From NCBI RefSeq assembly GCF_028640845.1, contig NC_080541.1, forward strand, positions 33,061,435 through 33,125,434: 64,000 bases of DNA. Reading direction: 5' to 3'. This document shows positions 55,249-64,000 of this stretch, one piece after another (position 1 is the stretch's first letter; the number at the start of each line of letters is the position of its first letter). The position numbers and the translations under genes are program-made. The stretch comes from Ahaetulla prasina. Its lineage: Eukaryota; Chordata; Lepidosauria; Squamata; Colubridae. The notes under the pieces were generated by a model that worked only from the letters and a program-made list of their open reading frames with translations, had not been told where the DNA came from and made no database searches.

Positions 55249-55935
55249 GGAACAGGTAATGCTCAACTTATGACTAGAATTGGGATCAGAATTTCAATTT
55301 GCTAAACAGGTAGTTAAATGAGTTGTGCCTGATATTACAAACTTTTTTGCCATGGTTGTTAAGTGAGTGACTAAAGTTGTTAAATAAATCCAGCTTTTCC
55401 TGGATTTATTTCAGTCTTTGCCTGTTTGAAACTGGTAGAGAAGGTCACAAATGGTAATCACATGACCCTGGGACATTGTAACCATCATAAACCATCATAA
55501 ACACATATTGTTTCGTTGTAGGAGGAAGTTTACGCCAATTGCCTGACCTTCGGACGCCAAGTTTACGCCAATTGCCTGGCCTTCGGACTTTCGCCGGGAA
55601 CTGAAAACTTATTTATTTATTCAAGCGGGACTGGCCTGATTTTTAAATTTTTTAAATTCTTAAATCTTAAATTTTAATTGTATTTTATTGGGTATTTTAT
55701 ATGGTCAATTGGACGGTTTTAATTTCGGCCTTTTTGGAATAAGTTTTTTAATTGTTATTTTAGTGTGTATATAAATTGTTTTAATGCAGGCTGTACACCG
55801 CCCTGAGTCCTTCGGGAGAAGGGCGGTATAAAAGTTTAATTAAAAAAAATATATTAGTTGCCAAGCACCCAAATTTTCATCATGTGACCACAGTCATTGT
55901 AAGTCATTGAAGGTCAATTTTGGTTTTGTTTTCCA
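55249..55935 (+). mobile_element. AGTCCTTGACTTACGAC-type element split by an L2 end
   Basis: Left part 55249-55510 (TTGTTAAGTGAGTGACTAAAG, GGTAATCACATGACCCTGG) and right part 55857-55935 (GCCAAGCACCCAAATTTTC, CATGTGACCACAG) flank an L2 end. Confidence 0.65.
55511..55856 (+). mobile_element. L2 LINE 3' end with internal duplication
   Basis: ORF2 end and UTR ending CCCTGAGTCCTTCGGGAGAA, tail TTAATTAAAAAAAA. A 29-base segment beginning GTTTACGCCAATTGCCTG occurs twice (55527-55555 and 55560-55588), which breaks the frame. Confidence 0.87.
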
Positions 55936-56401
55936 TTTATTTTTAAAACTTATTTTTATGCCAACAGTTGCAGATGCCTGCTACTTATATTAACTCTTGA
56001 AATGAACAGCTACAACAAGATCACAATGGGTATAACAATGCAGTACTTCCTAAGTAATGCAAACATAGCTAAATGCATTCCGAAATATTCTGGTTAGGGC
56101 AGAATTCACGCATGCATGTATACGCACAGCGCAGTCAGCCAAAGTTAATGAGAGAAAAAGGGAGAGAGAGAAACTTACTGAGCAATCCCAAATAGGGTCT
56201 ACATACATCCAAGCTATTCCCTTTTGGAAACATTATGCAGAGCTAAAAATTAAAAGTTTGAGATCAGAAAAGGAAATGAAACATGACTAAAATTAATATA
56301 ACTATATTCATATACCTCTTCATACCTTTCTATCCTTTTGAACTATCTTTGCCTCTGCTGAATTCACCCATTGCTACATACATTTTGGTTTTTTACACTT
56401 A
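55936..56401. other. Unique sequence, no gene seen
   Basis: No supported feature. Confidence 0.4.
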
Positions 56402-56409
56402 CCTCTGTC

Positions 56410-57184
56410 TAGGGGGGAAATGCTCCCAGTTTGGACCAGATTGCCTGATCCAGTAGCGATGGTGGCGGATGGTTCAGAGAACCGGTAGAAACACACACAC
56501 CCCGGCTGAGCTGCATGATCATCAGAGAGTTTTTTTTTACTTTTAAAAGCATTTTTTCTTCTGCCCAAAAAATGCTTTTAAAAGTAAAAAAAAAGTCTCT
56601 GATGATCGCACAGCTCAGCTGATATCATCAGAGGCTTTTGAAAGCATTTTTTCTACAACCTCTTTGGCTGAAAAGATTGTAGAAAAAAATTCTTTTAAAA
56701 GGCTCCTCTGGCGATCCCAGCTGATCTGCCTGATTGTCAGAGACTTTTTTTTTCTTGTAAAGGCAAAAAAAAAATGCTTAAAAGCTTCTGCCTTTTTAAA
56801 AGCATTAAAAAATGCTTTAAAAAATGCTTTTAAAAGTAAAAAAAAAAGGCTCTGATGATCGCGCAGCTCAGCTGATGTCATCAGAGGCTTTTGAAAGCAT
56901 TTTTTCTACAACCTCTTTGGCTGAAAAGATTGTAGAAAAAATTCTTTTAAAAGGCTCCTCTGGCGATCCCAGCTGATCTGCCTGATTGTCAGAGACTTTT
57001 TTTTTCTTGTAAAGGCAAAAAAAAAAATGCTTAAAAGCCTCTGCCTTTTTAAAAGCATTAAAAATGCTTTAAAAATGCTTTTAAAAGTAAAAAAAAAATT
57101 TGCCACACCACCCAGTCATATTACCATCCACCCACCAAACCACGCCCACAGAACCGGTAGTAACAAATTTTACACTTCACCCCG
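56410..57184 (+). mobile_element. hAT element, CAGGGGTGAAATGCT family, duplicated hairpin interior
   Basis: 775 bp, diverged ends TAGGGGGGAAATGCT and TTCACCCCG, perfect 8-bp duplication CCTCTGTC (56402-56409 and 57185-57192). It has the same hairpin modules as 37907-38501 and a tandem duplication of about 253 bp (roughly 56597-56849 and 56850-57098). Mirror-image frames of 60-90 codons on both strands arise from the hairpins. Confidence 0.93.
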
Positions 57185-57192
57185 CCTCTGTC

Positions 57193-57809
57193 ATAATTTC
57201 AACTCCATCCAATCATAAGTTTTTCAGTCGTCTCCTACCTTGTAACTGATTCATTTATCCTTTTTTTAAAAGACAGAACCCTTCTAGCAAGGTCAGGCCA
57301 AGTTGTTTTGATGCTGGAGCACTTATGGTAAGGTCAGAGTAGATATTTAGGCTTTGGAACATTTCTACTGCAAAACATTATGTCCTTCTGGTTGTACTGG
57401 CTAGATAATTTTAAACAACAACTCAATATCTATTTGCAAGCCTCAACACAAAAGGCCAAACAGAGGATTCAGAATGCTCTGGCCTTGAAAATACCACTCT
57501 GAATTTGTAAGATGTGAATCAGACAGCACTATACTTGTATCATTTCGGTGTTTTCGTATAGTCCAAAATAAGGTTATTGTTTCGTTGCAGGAGGAAGCTA
57601 AAAGAACTGACTCATAGATCATATAGAAATGTATATTAAAATCCTTTCAGTTCAAAGCAGATGCTAGTTGTCAAGATGACAACATAATAAAAACTGCAAG
57701 GTACTCAATGAATGACAAGATAAAAAGAAGTTGTGCTTAGCTAACACTGAGATTTGTTGAAGTCTGATGATCCCACCTTAATTTTGAAGGATTTCAAGAT
57801 CACTGGTTT
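57193..57809. other. Unique sequence, no gene seen
   Basis: No supported feature. Confidence 0.4.
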
Positions 57810-57817
57810 ATGTATAA

Positions 57818-57928
57818 CAGGGGTCTCCAACCTTGGCAACTCTAAGACTTGTGGACTTCAACTTCCAGAATTCCTCAGCCAGAGTTGAAGTCCACAAGTC
57901 TTAAAGTTGCCAAGGTTGGAGACCCCTG
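57818..57928. mobile_element. hAT MITE, CAGGGGTCTCCAACC family
   Basis: 111 bp hairpin. Flanking 8-mers ATGTATAA and ATGTAGAA agree at 7 of 8 positions. Confidence 0.92.
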
Positions 57929-57936
57929 ATGTAGAA

Positions 57937-58394
57937 CATCCTGAGTTCTCTTGGATATGCCTATTCCAAAGCTTGGCTATGTTTCAGAATACTTTTTTTT
58001 ATTATTTAAGTGGTTGGTAACTAATTGGTTGTAGCCATTGACATGAATAAGGCACTAGGTAGAATATTAGAAAGACTGAAATAACATCAAATCTATAATT
58101 TAAGCTTTGGGCATTTGAAATGGTTATTTCCAAATTGAAGTATTTTTTGTTGCTCCTTGTCTACTCCCCCTGTTATTTTCATCTCATTTTGTAAAGTAGT
58201 GACTGACATAGTGGCAGTCATTTATATCTTTCTCAGGCATTAATTTTTTTTACTGAATCAAAACTCAGATCAATTTGACTGAATCTTCCTGCTCTTGAAC
58301 TATAAATTCAGTTTGAAATTTGAATAATTAAGTGGAATAATTCAAATGCAAATCAGATTTTGGCTGCTTTATACCTCCTAGATTTCACAAGGTT
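57937..58394. other. Unique sequence, no gene seen
   Basis: No supported feature. Confidence 0.4.
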
Positions 58395-58880
58395 TTGGTT
58401 ACTACCTTTAAAGCGCTCCCTGGCTTAGGGCCAGGGTACTTACGGGACCGCCTACTGCTACCGAATGCCTCCCACCGACCCGTATGCTCGCACAGAAAGG
58501 GACTTCTCAGGGTGCCGTCCGCCAAGCAATGTCGGCTGGCAGCCCCCAGGGGAAGGGCCTTCTCTGTGGGGGCTCCCACCCTCTGGAATGAACTTCCCCC
58601 TGGACTTCGTCAACTGCCTGACCTTCGGATCTTCCGCCGCGAGCTGAAGACTTATTTGTTTATTCGCGCAGGACTGGCATAGGAATTTTAAATAGCTTTT
58701 AATATTTGATATAAATTTTATGGGGTTTTTATGGTTTTAAATGTTTTAATCTGGCCTTATATCTAAGAAGTTTTTTAACTATTGTTTTATTTGTATATTA
58801 TTGCTGTTTTATCTTGGCTGTGAACCGCCCTGAGTCCTTCGGGAGAAGGGCGGTATAAAAATCCAATAAATAAATAAACA
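58395..58880 (+). mobile_element. L2 LINE 3' end, ORF2 C-terminus still open
   Basis: A 95-codon open frame (58395-58682) encodes the L2 C-terminus with GLLRVPSAKQCRLAAPRGRA, APTLWNELPPGLRQLPDL and FRRELKTYLF, then stop, UTR with CCCTGAGTCCTTCGGGAGAA and an AATAAATAAATA tail. 5'-truncated, so inactive, but the least decayed L2 here. Confidence 0.92.
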
Positions 58881-60175
58881 ATCTGCATTTGTCTCTAGAT
58901 TATTTTAGAATAAATCTACTGACATTAATGGACTGAAGGTAATCATGATTTCAACAGAATTGCTCCACAAATGTGCTTTCATTCAAGGTACTGGAATTCT
59001 AAATCATAACTGGTGCCACTTGACATCAATCAATCAGTCTAGAATGCTTTTCTGCCCTATTAATTGCTTGACTCTTTAAAGAAGTTTATCGCTTTATCAG
59101 ATGATATCGCAAACAAATACTTTAACTATTAAGCCCATTTAGATAACAAAAGTCTTTAAGCTGATTTATAGAGATAACTGACCAAATTAAAGCTCTAGAT
59201 TTTTTGATACAGGGAGAGTGAACGTACTCTGATAGAAGAAATTAAGAAAATAGTTTTTGTACAGAAAACTCTTGCTTCTTGCTTTAACTACTGCACCTAT
59301 CAAGTAGGGAGGAGGAAAATCCACTTCATTTAGTCTTCTCTAAATAAAAAGATCATTAAAGGGTATTTAAATCCAGTTGTATTTACCATGTCAGTACTAA
59401 ATGCATTTCATCTGGCAACATTTGTTAAAATGGGCTCTGTCAATTTTATAAATCAAGAACACATATTATAGAGGTGTAGGAATTCAAAGCTATGTCTATT
59501 ATCTCATTACCCCAGAAAGTTTTATTCTGTTTTACTGCAGACTTGGGCAGAAGACTGAAGAGAGTATAGATTTCCTCTTGCTACTACCATCTGGGAAATG
59601 TCTTTTAATGACAAATTTAAAACATACTGCATCAGGTCTTCTGTTCATGAAGAATTATGCACTGCGTAATAGAGTGTTGAGCCAAAAGAAGATAAAAATC
59701 GTAATGCACTTTGTATATTGTGTTGAGCTACTAAAGAGCTCCTTCCTCTTGGTGGGGGATCACACCAAGTTGTCAGCTAAGGTTTATAAACTCTAATCCT
59801 TAGAGTCTCAATTTGTATAATCTCAGGGGTCACCTAGAGTGGAAACCTAATTAGCTGCTCTGTATTCATGTTTCTCAGCAACGAAGTGAAGCCAAAATAG
59901 CTTGCAATTTAATCTAGCATTATTTTCTGTAGTGCGAAAATGTGGTTTTAGTTTTTACTTTACTTTTCCACTATTTTAGATTTATTCCACTTACTTATTT
60001 CTGAAAAATTCACCAAGCCTTTGGTTTACTGGCTTCATTCTGCCTATTCAGATACTTTGTTAGTTTTTTCTCATAAATCCAACCGGTTAAGAAAAGGTTT
60101 TTCCAGTGATGGCACCCAGCAAATGCCTTGCTGTTTGTACTAAAGACGATGCCTTTTTTTTTTTTTTGCTGTCTT
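58881..60175. other. Unique sequence, no gene seen
   Basis: Repeat-poor. A 72-codon frame at 59578-59796 has no family motif. T-run at 60155-60168. Confidence 0.45.
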
Positions 60176-60191
60176 CTATCAATGGGTAAAG

Positions 60192-60543
60192 GGACATGGT
60201 GGCTCAGTGGCTAAGATGCTGAGCTTGTCAATCAGAAGGTCGGCAGTTCAGCTGTTCGAACCCCTACTGCTGCGTAATGGGGCGAGCTCCCGTTATTTGT
60301 CCCAGCTTCTGCCAACCTAGCAGTTCGAAAGCACATAAAAAATGCAAGTAGAAAAATAGGGACCACCTTTGGTGGGAAGGTAACAGCGTTCTGTGCACCA
60401 TTGGCGTTTAGTCATACTGGCCACATGACCATGGAGACGTCTTCAGACAGCGCTGGCTCTTTGGCTTTGAAACAGAGATGAGCACCAACCCCTAGAGTTG
60501 GGAACAACTAGCACATATGTGTGAGGGGAACCTTTACTTTTAC
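60192..60543 (+). mobile_element. Sauria SINE, full length
   Basis: tRNA-like head (GGTGGCTCAGTGGCTAAGAT, B-box-like GTTCGAACCCC), body and Bov-B-type tail ending AGGGGAACCTTTAC. Exact 16-bp duplication CTATCAATGGGTAAAG at 60176-60191 and 60544-60559. Confidence 0.95.
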
Positions 60544-60559
60544 CTATCAATGGGTAAAG

Positions 60560-61274
60560 ACAAAGTTTTCACTTTTCACACATTTTCTGCTGTGAACTTT
60601 ATTTTTATCACCTGACTTAAATTCTATTTTATCTCATTTTATTTTTTACTAAGGCTACAGGCCTTGTCCAGGAAGAGAAAATCTACATTCGGATTCTTGT
60701 TTATTTGTAGCAAAAATTGAAATTCATAGAAATAGACATGTGTTCCATCTTGCTTTGGTAAGAACTTTAGTGTTCATATTTTACAGAGAAAAAAAATAAT
60801 ACACTGCAGGAGAATTTTACGGACTGTAAAACAGATGATTCATATTGGACCAATTTGTGTTCATCTGGGATAATGTAAGGAATATAACTTTGATGTCTTT
60901 TATCCTCTGGGGGCATCTCAAATACACATATATGGAAATAATCCAGATGTACAACTCTGGATCTTGTATTAAATGAGCTTTTGATATGTTTTTAATCATC
61001 TCTTATTATGAAATATTTATTCCAGATAGATACTGTCCTTATGAAATAAACTGCAGAGATCATGGATCTTGTATGTAGATCAGTTCAATTTGACAGCCTG
61101 TCCATTATTTCCAAGTTAAACAACCTAGTGATGATTATATAATTGGTAAGTATACCTAACAGCAAATGTTATATTTCTGAATTTTTCAAAGTTATGTCAC
61201 TGGACCAAACTGGACAAGAGAAAGATGTAACTTCTGACCCCTGGTATGATTCTCCTGTCACAATCCATTAGTGA
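60560..61274. other. Unique sequence, no gene seen
   Basis: No supported feature. Confidence 0.4.
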
Positions 61275-61279
61275 ATCTG

Positions 61280-61500
61280 CTATTTATTTATTTTTTAATT
61301 TGCAACATATTTATACCACCCTTTCTCAAGACTTAGGATGGCATAAGGTAAAGGTAAAGGTTCCCCTCGCACATACGTGCTAGTTGTTGCTGACTCTAGG
61401 GGGCGGCGCTCATCTCCGTTTCAAAGCCAAAGAGCCAGCGCTGTCCGAAGACGGACAGACAGATGGCATACATAGTATAAAATAAAATGATCAGCTCCAA
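61280..61500 (-). mobile_element. L2-tailed SINE remnant hosting a Sauria SINE
   Basis: TTTATACCACCCTTTCTCAAG on the left is the complement of an L2-type SINE tail and continues after the inserted Sauria SINE. Confidence 0.5.
61346..61461 (-). mobile_element. Sauria SINE, 5'-truncated
   Basis: Complement of the Sauria SINE tail and body (AAAGGTTCCCCTCGCACATA to CAGCGCTGTCCGAAGAC). A 9-bp duplication GATGGCATA lies at 61337-61345 and 61462-61470. Confidence 0.88.
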
Positions 61501-62135
61501 TTCCATACAACCAACTAATTGTTTATAAGTACTATGGTTCACCAAAAATCATTGCTAAGCATCAAGCGATTTAGACATTAAGGTTTTCACTGTCTTCCCA
61601 AATCTGAGTTGTTGTAATCTTCCAAATAATGTAATATGTGCATTAATTCCCTTCCGTTTAACATAATTCTAAATCCTGATAAATATAAATGGACTTGGAT
61701 AATGATGACAGGAACTTCAAGAGAAGAGGCAACGAATCTAAAAGAAAACAGGAGTTGGCTGGGGCAGGTCTTGGGAAGCCCAATGCCCACTGGCATCCAG
61801 AAACCTGCCTCAGGTCAGGAAGCGTCAGCTGGCTAGGCCTATTGAGTGCAGGCCTCTTCCCTCCATACACAAACACACATTACTCCCAAGAAGCCTGAAC
61901 CTTCTTTCTGACCCACCACACCTGTCTCCACTTACCTTTCTGACAGGTGCAGTCAGCCAATGCGAGGCTCCTCTAGAAAGCTAGTGAAAACCATCTTCCT
62001 CAAGGCTAGAGTAGCAATCTTTGTTAAGATTGACAGTAACACAAAATAAGCCAGAGAAGTTCTGGTTCCTGGCCAGCCTTGAGAAAGATAATGGTTGAGG
62101 CATATTATTATGGTTGAGGAACAGCGGGGAAATGT
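61501..62135. other. Unique sequence, no gene seen
   Basis: Overlapping frames at 61587-61898 on both strands lack family motifs. Confidence 0.4.
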
Positions 62136-62144
62136 CTACAGAGA

Positions 62145-62367
62145 TTCTCAGTCATCCAGGTCATAGTAGTCTCAAAGGGGCTTTTTCAAGAGGCAACTGA
62201 ACTTTCTGGTTTTTCTTTGAAGATATTTCGCTTCTCATCCAAGTAGCTGAAGAATTCAGCTGAATTCAGAGCTGAAGAAGTTTCTTGGATGAGAAGCGAA
62301 AGGTCTTCAAAGAAAAACCAGAAAGTTCAGTTGCCTCTTGAAAAAGCACCTTTGGGACAACAAAGGG
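62145..62367. repeat. Inverted repeat with roughly 100-bp arms
   Basis: Left arm runs from ATTCTCAGTCATCCAGGTCA to TCTCATCCAAGTAGC; right arm is its complement, from TTTCTTGGATGAGAAGCG to CTTTGGGACAAC. The centre holds two AATTCAG units. Arm sequence equals the direct-repeat module at 51180 and 51527. Confidence 0.85.
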
Positions 62368-62559
62368 GAAAGCATCAATGAGAAAATCTAAGTATGTCAG
62401 GGATTATCACACAATTTGATTTAAAAAAAAATCAAGAGACACAATGGTGTGATCAGTTGCATTCTGTGGCTACCAGATTTTTTTTTTAATCACATCTTGC
62501 AGACATCTCTGTGAGAAACACTTTCTTAGCTATATTGGCCTCAAGGCCAGCAGATTCTT

Positions 62560-63118
62560 CTATTTTACTAGAAGAGTTCTTCACTCCTCTGAAAACAACA
62601 AAATACCTTATACCACCAGGCTTGAAATCCTGGGTTTAGAAAACTTAGAACTCCGCCAACTCGGACATGATCTGTGTTTAACACACAGAATCATCTATTG
62701 TAATATCCTTCCTGTAAAAGACTACTTCAGCTTCAATCGCAACAATACAAGAGCAAACAATAGATTTAAACTTAATGTCAACCGTTTCAAACTTGATTGC
62801 AGAAAATATGACTTTTGTAACAGAGTTGTTAACGCTTGGAACTCACTACCTGACTCTATAGTCTCTACTCAAAACCCCAAAATCTTCAACCAAAAACTGT
62901 ACTATTGACCTCACCCCATTCCTAAGAGGACTATAAGGGGCGTGCATAAGAGCACAAAAGTGCCTACCGTTCCTGTCCTATTGTTCTCTTCATTATAGTA
63001 TTATATGCATACTTTTACTTATACTTTTACTTATATATACTTTTTCTCTCATGATGAATTATTGTTTATGTTGATGATTGTATATACTGTTGTGACAAAA
63101 TAAATAAATAAATAAAAA
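62560..63118 (+). mobile_element. CR1/L3-type LINE, 3' part
   Basis: Encodes FTRRVLHSSENNKIPYTTRL, DLCLTHRIIYCNILPVK and VVNAWNSLPDSIV in one long stretch, then breaks near 62890. Ends GACAAAATAAATAAATAAAT. Same family as 7229-8200 and 23130-23766. Confidence 0.88.
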
Positions 63119-63712
63119 GAATTAATGATGCCACTCCTGTGATGTATTCTAACATAGGCTCTTCTCTCTGACTCTCTTTCACCAGATCTACAGCAAAGAC
63201 TTCTGTATGTTGCTTAAAAACAAACAAAACAAAAATTCTTTTTTATTGATAAACAAAAACTTATAAACTTATAAACATCCCTATTTTGGAGTTTCTAAGA
63301 TGAGAAAATTTATCACAACTTTCATCCATATCATCATATTCACTACTACGTTATTCTTATCCTCGGTCTCCAGTATTGTTCCCATGTGCAGTAATGACCT
63401 TGTAGAGCAGACTTTCTGAATCTTGGCACCCACTAGGTGGTTGCCCGAAAATGCTACTTTTAAAAGCATTCAGTTATTTAATTTAAATGAATATTAAATA
63501 GGAAGTGGAATTTTTGCAATTCCAGCATAATTTTTCTTTGCAAAATTTCATATAAGCCCTATGTTTTGTTAGAAAAAAATTGAACAATTGCAGTGCAATA
63601 TTTTGTTTGGATATATGTGCACCTACTCAAGAAAAAAGTAAGCAGTTATAAAGTGGGTGGTAAGACATATCCTATTATTAGAAGAGTTGTGGGGAGCAAC
63701 TTCATCATTATT
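63119..63712. other. Unique or unassigned sequence, no gene seen
   Basis: An A/T-rich stretch at 63211-63290 may be an old LINE end. No frame or motif supports a call. Confidence 0.35.
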
Positions 63713-64000
63713 GTTTGTTGTTGTTAGTTGCAAAGTCATGTCCAACCCATCGTGACCCCATGGACAACATTCCTCCAGGCCTTCCTGTCCTCTACCATCC
63801 CCCGGAGACGATTTAAGCTCATTCAGACTGCTTCAGTGACTCCATCCAGCCACCTCATTCTCTGTCGTCCTCTTCTTCTTTTGCCCTCAATCTTTTCCAG
63901 CATTAGGTTCTTCTCCAGTGAGTCCTTCCTTCTCATTGAGTTTCATCTTCAGGATCTGGCCTTCAGTCAGGGTTGATCTCCTCTAGGACTGACCGGTTGG
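63713..64000 (-). mobile_element. Bov-B (RTE) LINE 3' end, cut by the window edge
   Basis: (GTT)n tail at 63713-63725, then the reverse complement of the Bov-B ORF2 C-terminus as at 29643 and 41768. A gap relative to those copies lies near 63935 (the TGGCCAAAGTATTT block is absent). Confidence 0.9.

Noticed and set aside
56597..57098. CRISPR-like regular repeats
   Set aside because: Only two 253-bp units within a hAT element with a target duplication; no short repeats with unique spacers and the DNA is vertebrate.

Overview
The window looks like squamate-reptile nuclear DNA, most likely from a snake. It carries Sauria SINEs with the Bov-B-type 3' tail, Bov-B (RTE) LINE ends, CR1/L3-type, L2, Rex1/Babar-like and L1 LINE fragments, many short hAT elements with 8-bp target duplications, long (GATA)n arrays, and (AGAAT)n arrays attached to LINE 3' ends. 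The mix of Bov-B/Sauria, GATA and AGAAT arrays is what I would expect of a snake. The species call is inference; squamate is much safer than snake.

I find no host protein-coding exon that I can defend, no tRNA or rRNA gene and no CRISPR. The window reads as an intergenic region or a very large intron: AT-rich unique sequence broken every few hundred bases by retroelements and MITEs. Nearly every reading frame above 60 codons is either inside a repeat (LINE ORF2 ends, Ty3 pol, simple-sequence arrays) or a chance frame.

Layout. 1-7 kb: an L1 end, SINE remnants, a CR1 end and three hAT MITEs. 6.7-8.5 kb: two adjacent 5S-rRNA-like SINEs, an L3 LINE and a tRNA-type SINE. 11-17.7 kb: a chimeric MITE and three Rex1-like LINE loci with pentanucleotide tails, one a compound array and one inserted in an older copy of itself, plus a Sauria SINE. 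18-28.6 kb: hAT elements, L2, L3, L1 and CR1 fragments. 28.7-32 kb: two large hAT elements (838 and 744 bp), Bov-B and a decayed LINE. 33.4-36.3 kb: one GATA array opened by a MITE, a Ty3/gypsy deletion derivative and a short hAT element. 37.8-38.6 and 56.4-57.2 kb: hairpin-filled hAT elements. 42.5-43.5 kb: a three-layer nest. 48.8-49.8 kb: an L3 LINE holding an L2 end bounded by duplicated L3 segments. 50.5-64 kb: more Bov-B, L2, Sauria SINE, possible Penelope-like repeats and L3.

The most informative structures are: (1) the Ty3/gypsy element whose LTR is joined to the RNase H region at a 12-bp sequence also present in its other LTR; (2) about nineteen hAT insertions whose 8-bp duplications can be read directly, one family with a consistent central TA; (3) hAT elements of one family with the same ends but very different interiors, two of them strings of hairpins; (4) LINE tails that appear to have founded pentanucleotide arrays; and (5) the L2/L3 mosaic with an exact 53-bp duplication. 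I see nothing that I can defend as a new functional system. The interest lies in how these elements rearrange.
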